Shown: positions 26,431 to 37,212 of the stretch, in pieces
Layout: every line of letters begins with the position of its first letter
Position numbering within the stretch: the stretch's first letter is position 1
Source of the DNA: Tyto alba
Taxonomy: Eukaryota > Chordata > Aves > Strigiformes > Tytonidae
Length of the DNA stretch: 64,000 nt
NCBI RefSeq assembly: GCF_018691265.1
Contig: NW_024881316.1
Location: 11,034,819 to 11,098,818 of the forward strand
Reading direction: 5' to 3'
Notes under the pieces: generated by a model
Seen by the model: the letters and a program-made list of their open reading frames with translations, nothing else
What the model was told of the DNA's origin: nothing
The model's database searches: none
Program-made: the position numbers and the translations under genes

Positions 26431-29400
26431 GCACTGCTGCTGCCATTGGCTTTTCAGTCTGTGTGAAACCATGCAACACCTCAGACTGGGACTGGGACTC
26501 TTGTGATAACCGCAGTGCTAAAGGTCCAGTCTCATTTTCACTAGACAGCCATGGAAAAACCTCGCTGATCTCTTCAGTGTGTTTCTTATACTGGGACAAG
26601 CTAGTATCTAAATGGAAATAAACGAAATTCCACTAAAGCGCTATTCCCGATCAAGCGAATAGCTGTTCTACTGCAACTTTAATAAAAATCAACTGCTACT
26701 TGAATAGGTGCATGCACACAAACTGCTAGAAATTTCCAATTATAATATTCCCAGCAGCAAACAAAAACAAGATTAATGTCAGCTGCATCCCCCAAAGCCT
26801 AAACTACACCGCTAATGAACTCCCAAGTACTCTCAGAGAAAACTCTCTTTGCAGAGACAATAAGGTGGAAATTACTGTAATAATCTCAATGTAAAAATAC
26901 AGAGGGAAAAAAATCATTGAAATTCAGAGTAAGACTTGCCTCTCCTGATCCCATTAACCATGTTGTTAACATAGCATATGCATGCATAGTGATATTGTCA
27001 CATAACTCACTGCCACCTTCAAAAGAGCACGCAGGAATTCGTGTTCTTTCATTTGTATTTCAAACAAAGGTAGGGGTTGCACGGCGGCTTGCACCTTATG
27101 CTGAGGAAGTCTGTACTTAACATGACTCCAGCAGGGACCAGCTACCTCATAACAATTTGTTTGTCTGTCTAGCAGAAGTGAGCAGTTGCATACAATTTTT
27201 GAAGCTTTACTCAAACATAATCTTCTCGACATGGGGCTGTGGCTTTAATCACTAGAATGGTTGTCTTTTTTCTGTCAGAAATAAGCTGGAATAACAGAGA
27301 ATACCACAGCCATCTTTACATGTTGATAGGACTACTCGATTTATTTAATACTTTTGGGGTAGTTTTTAAATGAATAACAGATTCTTCACTTCTGGTTTTA
27401 AGCTGCTGTTATAATGCCAAATTTAAAGTTGCCAGATTTCACCCAAAGCAGGTTTGTCAGTTGTCAGCAGGGTCATCTTTGCAACATGTAACATCTGCAA
27501 GTTCTGCTAGGAACAGCTGTAAAGCACCTTCTGGAAGAAGAGTATCTTACATATTAGATTATTGCTGTTCATGTTTATCGTGTGCTTCAGTGACATTTCC
27601 TTCCCTCACTGCTCGCACCCTCAAAGTTTAATTCCTTAATATTGTCTAATAATTATGTTATTTGCTGAGCAAATGATGTCTGCAAAAGTGGACTCAGCCA
27701 GTATGTGTTGTGTGTTAGACTAACCCAGTAAGGGTTGTTTATACTCATCCTTGTTTGCAACACTGAAATTGCAGTGTCTTCTGGAGGTCCAGGTTCATAT
27801 ATTCCCTTTAACACTCAGTGTCCAGGCCTGCTGAATCAAATGCAGAACTTTAAAGAACTATGGAAAAGTCTCAAGTGTTCAGATGCTATATGTAAGTGCA
27901 GTATAAATACCTCATCAGCCAGATGATCTCTGCTTCTTTTGGAAATGCTCATGATTTCTTCTGGTTTTAAGTACTGGTATTGTTGTAGAGAGGAAACCTC
28001 TTCTTCTTTCTTTAAGTTTTCATGGGAAGACTGAGCTGTAGTACCTACTGTGCAGGTCTCCTCTTTAGGAGTTGAGGTGATCAGCACTCTGGGTTTTGGC
28101 AGTTAGTTTCTCGTGGCCTTTCTGGCTGTTCATTGTCAGCTGTGTAAAGTGAACAGGTTAAGTCAGTACAAGCCTATATATGGCATCTGGGACATCTGTC
28201 ACAAATAATTTCCTCCGTTCTAAAAGCGTGAAGAAGCTTGGTTTTGCTCCTGTTGCCGATGTAATCATTGAGATGTCCCACAGCAGATGCAGAATAGCTG
28301 TAGCACACCGAAGCAATCATTCTGGCTCTTATTTACATTCACACCACTCTCAGCCACTCTGGCAATGGAAAGGGGCCCTAAAGCAGATGTTCAGTGCATA
28401 TTCAAGGCAGGTTATATGGGCAAAGTTATATAAAGGAGCACAGCATAAGAAGAGCGGTAAGACCTGTCTTAGCTATTGATGCATATAAGATGCTCAGATG
28501 CTGATGAGGGTGCTCTCCCAAGGGTACCCTGGCCAGGAGTTACATCCTGCAATTAATCACCATCCACGAGCAAAGGCTGAGCGTGATGGGACTCAGAGAC
28601 CACCAGCTACCCAGGGACCTTCAGGTAGGCTCCCCATTTCTGAGGGAACAGAATGCTTTTGAGGGTGTCCCAGTGGGACGAGTTACTTTTCCATGCTTTG
28701 CGCAGGAGCAGTGGCTCCTGGTCCCTTTTGCCTGGAGTTTTGGCCAGAGCTGCACTCTGACCCAAACTTGATGCCATGTTTTTCTAGGCAAGGGTGAACT
28801 GCCCTGGTTGAGGCTTCTGATCTACACAGAATGGATCACTGATGCACTCACTGACCTAGCAGTGATGGTCAACTTTCCTGAAACTTTGGACAGGGCTGGG
28901 TAACAATCCACCTTCCCCCATATAGCCCAAACATCCCAGTTACCTTGGTTTGCATAGCAGAAGGAAGGGATAGAATAATGAAGCTATATCCAGATCCCTA
29001 TATTTGTAGATTAAATACCTTGCTAATAAATTTGCAATAACAAATTCATGATGTTAGTAGACCTCAGAGTGCTGTAACAGGGTAATGTGAATATATAGGC
29101 ATACAGGGTGAACTCTGGAACTTAGAGTGCTCTTTACCCGTTCCCTCTCTGTTGTCAGATTTTCAAAATGCTCAGTTCCTTTTAAAAGAAAAGCAGTGAA
29201 AGTGATGATTCAGTTTAATGCTGCTCCTGCAGTGGCACATGGTATTATCTAAATGAAGCAAGTCCAAGGAATATTGGTCTGCAAGGTACTTTGCAATCAG
29301 AAGCCAAGTTGAGGTCTAGAGAAAAATATCTGTCTGGTGGAGTGACTCGGAAGGTTTTGTTGAGAAATGAAAATTACTTTCCTGTGGAATACTCAATTCC

Positions 29401-29602
29401 CCATGCCTCCATTTTTTATGTCACTTCTTAGTGTAGTTCAGTTTTAGTGAAATCCAGGTGATTCCTTTCTAAGTGCTCAACTCACCCTGATTCCTGCACG
29501 TGGCAAAGACCTACACTGAATACAAGAGGAAGGTCGATTTTGTTTGACACAGTTCAACTAAGTTGTTTGTGGAGTTTGTCTCCCTGTTTATCTTAATGAA
29601 GT

Positions 29603-29622
29603 CTGATCTTTTCCCCTTCTAG
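29603..29622 (+). other. Splice acceptor of the CNR1 coding exon
   Basis: A pyrimidine-rich tract, CTGATCTTTTCCCCTTCTAG, ends with AG at 29621-29622. It precedes the CNR1 start codon by 61 bases, matching the known arrangement in which the whole receptor is coded by one exon with a short piece of 5' UTR in front. The short 5' UTR remnant (29623-29683) has no in-frame stop, so the receptor frame is open back to the acceptor, but there is no upstream ATG in that frame within the exon. Confidence 0.85.
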
Positions 29623-29683
29623 GAGTTCCTTGGATGCACTTTTCCCTCCCCTGAGCCTCTCTGAAACCAACAAGACTGGGGTT
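29623..29683 (+). other. CNR1 5' UTR part of the coding exon
   Basis: These 61 bases lie between the acceptor and the start codon. They are in frame and open with the receptor, beginning with a TTG at 29630 that could look like an extended start. The receptor family begins at the ATG at 29684 (MKSILDG), so the extra 18 codons are read as untranslated. An ATG at 29634 is in another frame. Confidence 0.75.
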
Positions 29684-31105
29684 ATGAAGTCAATCCTAGA
29701 TGGCCTCGCAGATACAACTTTCCGAACAATCACGACAGATCTCCTTTACGTGGGCTCCAACGATATCCAGTACGAAGACATGAAAGGCGACATGGCATCC
29801 AAGCTGGGTTACTACCCCCAGAAGTTCCCTCTCTCTTCCTTCAGGGGTGATCCTTTCCAAGAAAAAATGACTGCCGGAGATGATCCCCTGTTGAGCATTA
29901 TTCCCTCAGATCAGGTCAACATCACAGAGTTTTACAATAAGTCCCTGTCTACATTTAAGGATAATGAAGAGAACATACAGTGTGGGGAGAACTTCATGGA
30001 TATGGAGTGCTTTATGATCCTGAACCCCAGCCAGCAGCTGGCCATCGCCGTGCTGTCGCTCACCCTGGGCACCTTCACAGTCCTGGAGAACCTCCTCGTC
30101 CTGTGTGTCATCCTCCACTCCCGAAGCCTCCGGTGTAGACCCTCCTACCATTTCATCGGCAGCCTGGCTGTGGCTGACCTCCTGGGCAGCGTGATTTTTG
30201 TCTACAGTTTTGTGGATTTTCATGTTTTCCACCGGAAGGACAGCCCCAACGTCTTCTTGTTCAAACTGGGTGGAGTTACAGCCTCCTTCACCGCCTCTGT
30301 AGGTAGCCTTTTCCTCACGGCAATAGACCGATACATATCTATACACAGGCCACTGGCTTACAAAAGGATTGTTACCCGACCAAAGGCTGTCGTAGCTTTT
30401 TGTGTGATGTGGACCATTGCTATTGTAATAGCCGTTCTTCCTCTGCTCGGCTGGAACTGCAAAAAGCTCAATTCCGTTTGTTCGGACATATTCCCTCTCA
30501 TCGACGAGACATACCTGATGTTCTGGATCGGGGTCACCAGCGTCCTCTTGCTGTTCATTGTCTATGCCTACATGTACATACTGTGGAAGGCTCACAGCCA
30601 CGCTGTTCGCATGATTCAGCGGGGCACGCAGAAAAGCATCATCATTCAGTCTACTGAGGATGGTAAGGTACAGATCACTAGGCCTGATCAAACTCGTATG
30701 GACATCAGGTTAGCCAAAACCTTGGTCCTTATCCTAGTCGTTTTAATCATATGCTGGGGCCCTCTCCTCGCCATCATGGTGTACGATGTCTTTGGGAAAA
30801 TGAACAAGCTCATCAAGACTGTCTTTGCCTTCTGTAGCATGCTCTGTTTGCTGAATTCAACAGTGAATCCCATCATCTACGCTCTGAGGAGCAAGGACTT
30901 GCGACACGCCTTCCGCAGCATGTTCCCCACCTGCGAAGGGACCGCGCAGCCCCTCGATAACAGCATGGAGTCTGACTGCCAGCACAAACACGCCAACAAC
31001 GCGGGGAACGTGCACAGGGCTGCCGAGAGCTGCATTAAGAGCACAGTTAAGATTGCCAAAGTTACAATGTCTGTCTCCACAGACACGACTGCTGAAGCGT
31101 TGTAA
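29684..31105 (+). CDS. CNR1: Cannabinoid receptor 1 (class A GPCR)
   Basis: This is the receptor for endocannabinoids (anandamide, 2-AG). It couples mainly to Gi/o, at presynaptic membranes of the nervous system. The product is 473 residues against 472 in human; the differences are two extra residues near position 70 and one fewer near 429. The long N-terminal tail has N-glycosylation sites at N79 and N85 and the C100/C109 pair. Seven membrane segments run from about 119 to 400. Visible family residues are N136 (1.50), D165 (2.50), K194 in TM3, DRY at 215-217, W243 (4.50), C259/C266 in loop 2, CWGP at 357-360 and NPIIY at 395-399. C417 is the expected palmitoylation site, and the tail ends STDTTAEAL. 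The start is chosen by the family MKSILDG start, 61 bases after the acceptor. The frame is intact and intronless, as expected. Confidence 0.98.
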   Translation: MKSILDGLADTTFRTITTDLLYVGSNDIQYEDMKGDMASKLGYYPQKFPLSSFRGDPFQEKMTAGDDPLLSIIPSDQVNITEFYNKSLSTFKDNEENIQCGENFMDMECFMILNPSQQLAIAVLSLTLGTFTVLENLLVLCVILHSRSLRCRPSYHFIGSLAVADLLGSVIFVYSFVDFHVFHRKDSPNVFLFKLGGVTASFTASVGSLFLTAIDRYISIHRPLAYKRIVTRPKAVVAFCVMWTIAIVIAVLPLLGWNCKKLNSVCSDIFPLIDETYLMFWIGVTSVLLLFIVYAYMYILWKAHSHAVRMIQRGTQKSIIIQSTEDGKVQITRPDQTRMDIRLAKTLVLILVVLIICWGPLLAIMVYDVFGKMNKLIKTVFAFCSMLCLLNSTVNPIIYALRSKDLRHAFRSMFPTCEGTAQPLDNSMESDCQHKHANNAGNVHRAAESCIKSTVKIAKVTMSVSTDTTAEAL

Positions 31106-32308
31106 GTCAGAGACTTCTCAGCGTTGTGAGAAAAGGAGTTAGTTTAACAAAAAAAAAAAAAAAAAATCAACAACAGAGAAAACCAAACCCGTGGCTTAAC
31201 GTGTTTGTACCCTCCTGTAATATTTTTTTGGTTTGTCATTGTAAGCTGAGCAATGATTGTGTTAAGAGCATTACCATCAGCCAGTTCTTCAGGTTTTACA
31301 ATTAGGGATTCAAGCTAAATTTTCAAAAGGTTTTTTTTTCTCAAAAAGTGTTTACTGAATAATGGTAAGTTTCCAGAAAGAGCACAGAGAAAATAACAGG
31401 TTAGCAATGGTTCCTTTAGGGGGTGTGAAGAAAAATTGTGAAACCTAATTGAAAACTAATTCATCCTAAACCAATACCATCAAATATGAAAAAAAGCCTT
31501 GTAATCATGCTGTTCATTTCAATGTGAAGTGTATTTCATGTCTGTAAGTAATAAGAGTTTTTGATTTTTTTTCCAAAAGCGGCAGTGCTAAGTTTTAGAG
31601 GTTTCGTAAAACGTGTCGTGTCCTGTGAATTGTATGCTGTTTTATTATGTGTTATTGATATTTGTCTGATTAAACAAAGTGATAAGGTAGACTTCCGTGG
31701 AAATAATGTGAAACGTGATATGTAAACCCCATTGAAAACACTTAACTGTATTTGAAGAATTCCTATGAGCTATTTTGGAAATTTTACACTTTTAGTGGTC
31801 TTCTGTGGACTTAGAGGAGAGGCTTTGTGTTCTTCTACTAAAATTATTTCCCCACTACCTTTTATTTTCACATGCATACGAGAGTAACAGCAACAAAGGA
31901 ATAGAGGAGGAATGTAAGAGAGGAATGCACTGGTTCTGACTTTTAAATACCACTGCGTTTATACAGAAGGATGTTTATGGTTGTACAGACTATTGCCCTG
32001 CTCTTGGGCATTGTGTGAATACGAACACTGAAAAGCGAAGGTCCCGGATATTGGCTCCTTTAATGGGCAACTGGTTTTAAGCCACGTGCTGGTGCTGGAC
32101 CACTGAAGACAGCATGTGTCAGACTCAATGTGCGATGTTATCACTGTGCAGTCAATGTATACTTGAAGTGTGTCGCATTCCTGTATCCCAGGTTTAAGCA
32201 GATTCAGAGCCTGAGATGCCAAACTCCCGTCTTCACTAAAAGAGGAGGAAATATTGTCAGACTTAGACATTTTCTTATTGTGTGAGCGTGTATATAAATA
32301 AATATCTA

Positions 32309-32343
32309 TGTGTGTGTACGTGTGCGTGTGCGTGTGTGTGTGT
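32309..32343 (+). repeat. (TG)n microsatellite with CG interruptions
   Basis: This is an imperfect TG dinucleotide run with TACG and GCG interruptions, about 35 bases, just after the AATAAA at 32297. It could act as the GU-rich downstream element for that poly(A) signal, so the first short 3' end of CNR1 may lie here. Confidence 0.8.
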
Positions 32344-35143
32344 AAGTATACTAATCAGTGTGAGTCATGGTAGCATAACTAAGATAGGACACTATGACCA
32401 AATGTAAACTGTATTTCTTGTTGCACGCTTTGCACATGAATTCTGTTTCTAAAATTGCGTTCTTCCAACTGATTACTGATGAAAGTACCGTATTAAGAAC
32501 ATCCCGATCTACTCTGAGAGGTGTATCCACGTGCTAGAGAAAGCAACCTTTCAGTTGTACTTGAGAATAAGGGGAAACAAGAGGCTGAGCATGGCATGAG
32601 CCCGCACTGACAACTGCAGTGGCTGTTGATGGTGTTCCTGAAAACTGAGAAAGCCAGAAATAAATGATAATTTGCTTTAAGGCCGCCAGTATTCAAATCT
32701 GATTCCTTGCAGTGAGGTGAGTCTCACTGTGAAACCAGGATACAGATGACAAGGTTTGACACTATCAGCTTCGAGGAAGAAGTTTTTGAAGGAAAATGGT
32801 GACTGTTCCATGGTGGAATTGGTTCTGAAGCCTGGGACTTTCACAAGGAGCATGTTACTGGATAGTCTTTGAGGCATAGATATTGTGTAATTCTGTTCTG
32901 ATTCAGAAGGTCTGGGGTCCTCTTCTCTGCTCCCTTGCTTTTTTTTTTTTTATTTCAGCCTTCTGGCTGATTTCTGCCAAAATAGCTGCAAAGGCAGCTT
33001 AGCCCGTTAGCTGCCTGACGCTTGCCACAAGCGGGGTGACTCCCTCTGTGCCACCGGGCGAGTGGAGCCAAATCCGCGCTGCCCCGCTGCCTGTCCTCGG
33101 GGTTTCGGAGGGAGGGAGAGGGGGGTGGCAGCCCTCGGCCTCTGGCCACCGTGGTGTCCCCATGGCATTTCTGATACCTCAGTGCAGTCCAGAGCAGCCG
33201 GTAGCACAGAGGGCCCAGCCGATTTCAGCCAGTGGCTCTGCGGAGGCGTAAGTGGCTGCAAGTTCAGGTTTGGTGAGGGGGGGGCACATTTAAAGATTTC
33301 ATCAGGCAAGGTGCTGAGCAGCAGCTGGAAGACACAGGGGTATTTTCTTCCTCCCCTCCGCTGCAGCTTACCTGGGTGGTAGGACAGGGCACCCTGTTCT
33401 CGAGGGGGGTTGCAGCAGTCAGCCGAAACTGGCAGATTACAGATGATCCCTGGGGGAAGTGCGAGTCCTCCTGAAAGATCTTTCTCATATCTAGGTCTAG
33501 TCCATCATAAAGCAGTCCTCTTGGAGGAGGCAGGGAAAGCCTGTTTGAAATGTAAAGGTATTTTAAGAGCCATTTTTGAAACACACTTCTTGTGAATTAA
33601 ATGCAAACTTCGTGGACTTTTGTTGTGCATTCAAGTTCTAAATTTTACATGATAAATCATGGGACAATGGGGCTGTCTTGGCACTTAACTTGGTGCTTAC
33701 TGATATAATAAGAAATAGCATCCTGTGAAATGTTACTGTCTATTATCAGTATCTTCATTTGCATAATGAGTTTTCCTAAAGCTCTGGGAACTGTGTTGGT
33801 TCACTTAGAACCATTTATTAAAGAGGCGGCAACAATTTCCCTACACGTTGTGCACTAAGTAGAATTTATCTTTCATTAGAAAAATCTGCTGCCGTTCCAA
33901 GATAAACTGTACTTAAACTTCAGCTTTAGGTATTCCTAATTTTCAGTTGCCTACCTTCACTTAGTGATAGCACAGCCAAACAAACAATACTGTGTTCCAC
34001 AGCCATCCACACCGTCATCATCAACCAACCAACGATAGTTGCAGTTACGTATGCGTACCGACTCCAAGTGTTGTGTATCTACTGAGAAAACCATCTATGT
34101 CACATGCGTGCAGAGTTAGATTCTCAACAGTCTAATTGTATATTTGTATAATATAATCTCCTTGATGCTGTGCAATCACTATCCACATCTTCTTGCACTG
34201 GCCTTTCGATGAAAATTTTAGTGTGTCTGTTGTGAGATAGACAGCGCATTTTACCTGCTGTTACTGGGTTGAATGTATGTAAATAAGTGAAAAATAAAAA
34301 AGTCATCTGTACAAGCAGTGGCCTAAAAAGCCTGTAATTGTAGACTAGGACAATTGTTGAAGTTGCTGTGACATCTCAAATACTACCTTTGAATAAATTG
34401 TTTACAGGGTCTCTTGGGATGCTGTTTCATAGTGAAAGGAAAATCTTTCCTTGTGATAATATGAGGTAAAGAAATTGGATTACCTGAGCTTTTTATTTCC
34501 AGTGTTTCAAAGTGGAGAACATAACTCTTTATTGTCTGTAAATCTAACATTATTACTTCCTCTTAGAAGAATATTGTATCATTAGATGTTTGTTTGAGCT
34601 GGTAACATCCTTGCAACTGCTGCAATATTTTTCATTAGCAACCTGTATAATAGTTTGTACACAAGTACTGTTCAGATTGTCATGAAAAGTAGCTTTGACC
34701 ATTTACCTACCAGTAGCAGAATAGTATTTCTGTAAGATTTCCAGTGTATTCCTACCATATCATATTTTATTTCTATAATGTAATTAAACTGTTATTTATT
34801 CAAGGAGAAAAAGTATTCCTCTACTTTTTTGTTTTCCAAATTTTGAGTTAACTGAGGAAGCCACGTGATGATGCTGCCTCATCCCACAATCTGGTGCTCT
34901 ACGTTTTGTTTATAAGTTTGTCTGTCAGATTCTGAAACAACTGCTTAAACAACTTGACAACAGGTTGTCAAGCTTTGTGGGTTTTAATTGTACGTTGATA
35001 TGTTTGAAGGAGGAGGTAGATTATATGTTTTATATTTGTGTATTCAGTACTATGGAGACAAGAGAGAAATTACATAGTTAAAACTGAATCTCCTGTTTCA
35101 TTATGTAGGCAATTTCCCCTTTCCTCTGTATTAGCCAAAATGC

Positions 35144-35149
35144 AATAAA
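35144..35149 (+). terminator. Probable distal CNR1 poly(A) signal
   Basis: A canonical AATAAA is followed by a T-rich stretch and, about 20-35 bases on, TGCATATGTTTGC, a GU-rich downstream element. It lies about 4.04 kb after the CNR1 stop, which fits a transcript of roughly 5.5-6 kb like the mammalian one. Choice among the five candidate signals is inference. Confidence 0.5.
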
Positions 35150-37148
35150 TCTCTTTTGCCTTCCTCAGATGCATATGTTTGCACAAAGATGTCACATTAA
35201 GACAAACCCATATACTTCAGAAAAACAAAAAGAGCAGAAGAAAGGAATACAAACTAAAATAGTGCTTCCAGGAGCAGCGGTGGCCTAAATAGTTATTGGG
35301 GGCTTGTAAACATAATCAAAGACTTGAGATGAACAAAAAGTTAGTCTAATTTTGGGCAATACCAGTGGGGGCAGGGGGTGCTGTTGAAGTGGTCCAATGG
35401 GGATGCACAAAAGCTGTGCAGTTCAGCCATGCCACTGCCTACGGGGCACACTAAAGTGCTTCCACCACTGCTCATCCATAACTGAAAGGAAGGGTTGTAA
35501 TATCTTTGCAGTCCCACACGCCCAATCCAAAGCCCACTAAATGCTGTAGAAAGGTCCCTGCCTGTTTCAGAGGATCAGTTTTCCATATGACTTAATCTCA
35601 AATCCATGTTACTTGGGCAATATTCCTTCTCCTCTGAAAACCGTGGAAGTCCTTAGGGAATGAAGTGAGCATGTCCTAGGCATGGTTTTGCCATAGTATT
35701 TGTATATTTTAAAATTAGGTCACTGATGAATTGAGAAAGTCTTGGCAAAACAAAAGCAACTAGAAATGAAAGACCAGCTCTTAATCTTTAACTGCATACT
35801 ACATTTAAATGAAAAAGTCTGAATATTTCTGCTGAAAGCTGTCACTTCCAAGGCAGCTGTGAGACAATTCCTACTGTATTCACATGCTCACTAGAAAGTA
35901 AGGGCTATACTGCCACAAACCGACAGTTCCTCTTGATGGTAATGCCTGACTGCATTTGTAAGTCTATTCTAAACAACACAAGGGGAAATAATGACAACTT
36001 TCCAAGCAACTGCTTTCCCACACTCTACCAGCTCAGGAAGCGTGCGGGCAAATATACTGTCATCATTTCAGCCTTTCACATTAACATCCATTATTATTTC
36101 CACTCTTCTGACAGTTGTTTTAAGAAGTCACAATTTCACAATATCATCATGCACACACATTATCAATAAAACATCTGCATTTTGTTGTTTTGTTTTTAAT
36201 ATGTTTTGTCTTCAGTGAAAGTCCAGCTTTGACTTGATTTAAAACTTAAATCATAATATCTGGGAGCAGATTACAAAGGAAGAGAAATAAATCATTTTGC
36301 CTGTGTTTAAGAAAGCATAGGGTAGGAGTTTTTATTTGACAATTTAGAATACATGTCTTCCTCCATTCTGCCTTTGTCCATTGGTCTTTTTAGGATATAA
36401 AGAGTTTTCTTTAAATAGCAGCACAATGTATAAAGCACATGATTGCCTTTAACAGTGCTCCTTAATATGAATGGTCACCTAATACTAATCTTTAAAGTCA
36501 GTTCAGAGGAAAAATTATAATAAGCCCAAGGTAATCTTAATGACTAGGTATGACATGCCACAGTATTGCTTTCCAATAAATCATCTTTGGTATTCAGAGC
36601 AGCACTCAGTTTAATGTTAAAGCATATTAAAGTATGGAATCCTGTCCTCAATAAAGTCACTAAGAATTTTTTATTGACTTCAGCAGAAATGATATCTTAC
36701 CCCAGATTTTCAAACTATGAGTCTGCATTTGGAAAGTGCAATTTTATATTCCATCGTATTTGCATTTTCGCTGACATTAAAACAAAGTTGAGACAGAATA
36801 AATAACAGCCTCTGTATTCACTGGGGGTTTTTTACCTCCGAGATAATCTATTTCAAATTCTGGTGGGTCAATGCAGAATCATAAAGTCTGGCAGTAGTTC
36901 AATGAACTTGTCATGGGAGTGAAGCAATTTATTTATCCATATGTGTGCAGATGGGGTAGAGAACATCATGAACAAAACTGCCCTCAGTAATGCTGACAGA
37001 GTCACTTCCTGACCACTTGTACTGATGCTGTTTTGACGCTGCTTTCTTTCCTTCTCTCCATATATATTCATATATGTGTGTGCATGGTGAAAACAGGCCA
37101 CATACATATTCAAAATACTTCCCCAAAACAAAGAAGTATCTCTAAATG

Positions 37149-37212
37149 TAGTACCAGTAGTAGTAGTAGTAGGAGTAATAGTAATAATGATAATAATAAT
37201 AAATAATAATAG
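37149..37212 (+). repeat. (TAG)n/(TAA)n trinucleotide microsatellite
   Basis: About 64 bases of imperfect TAG units turn into TAA units (GTAGTAGTAGTAGG, then TAATAATAATAA). On the minus strand this makes a run of leucine codons within a short open frame, which is an artefact of the repeat. Confidence 0.85.

Larger units (their letters stand above)
16750..29622 (+). other. CNR1 intron 1 (inferred)
   Basis: The intron is bounded by GTAAGG at 16750 and a polypyrimidine-AG acceptor ending 29622, about 12.9 kb. The first 600 bases are still CpG island; the rest is ordinary AT-rich DNA without any coding exon I can recognise. Listed separately inside it are the open segment after the acceptor at 18018, a SINE at 24.7 kb and a CpG-enriched patch at 26.0-26.4 kb. 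A possible 38-nt alternative 5' exon (17633-17670) precedes a strong GAG/GTATGT donor, though its acceptor is weak. Mammalian CNR1 has several alternative non-coding 5' exons, so extra exons here are plausible but unproven. Confidence 0.55.
31106..35170 (+). other. CNR1 3' UTR (inferred)
   Basis: About 4 kb of AT-rich DNA follows the stop without a convincing gene, consistent with the long 3' UTR known for mammalian CNR1. It contains an A18 tract (31149-31166), a GT-rich microsatellite and AU-rich ATTTA-type stretches such as near 34790. Candidate poly(A) signals AATAAA start at 32297, 32659, 34293, 34392 and 35144, with ATTAAA at 34783, so several 3' ends are possible. A GC-richer island lies at 33030-33140. 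A pyrimidine tract with TTTCAG at about 32941-32958 looks like a splice acceptor, but I see no reason to think it is used. Confidence 0.6.

Noticed and set aside
26117..26621. Overlapping 132-160 codon frames in intron 1
   Set aside because: They coincide with the CpG-enriched patch on both strands and lack a recognisable family.
29630..29683. Extended CNR1 start at 29630
   Set aside because: The codon is TTG, not ATG, and the known family start MKSILDG lies at 29684.
29906..30691. 261-codon minus-strand frame inside CNR1
   Set aside because: It is a shadow of the conserved receptor coding sequence, with no independent signals.
32941..32958. Strong acceptor-like T tract with TTTCAG in the CNR1 3' UTR
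   Set aside because: No matching donor or downstream exon is seen; T-rich DNA yields such motifs by chance.
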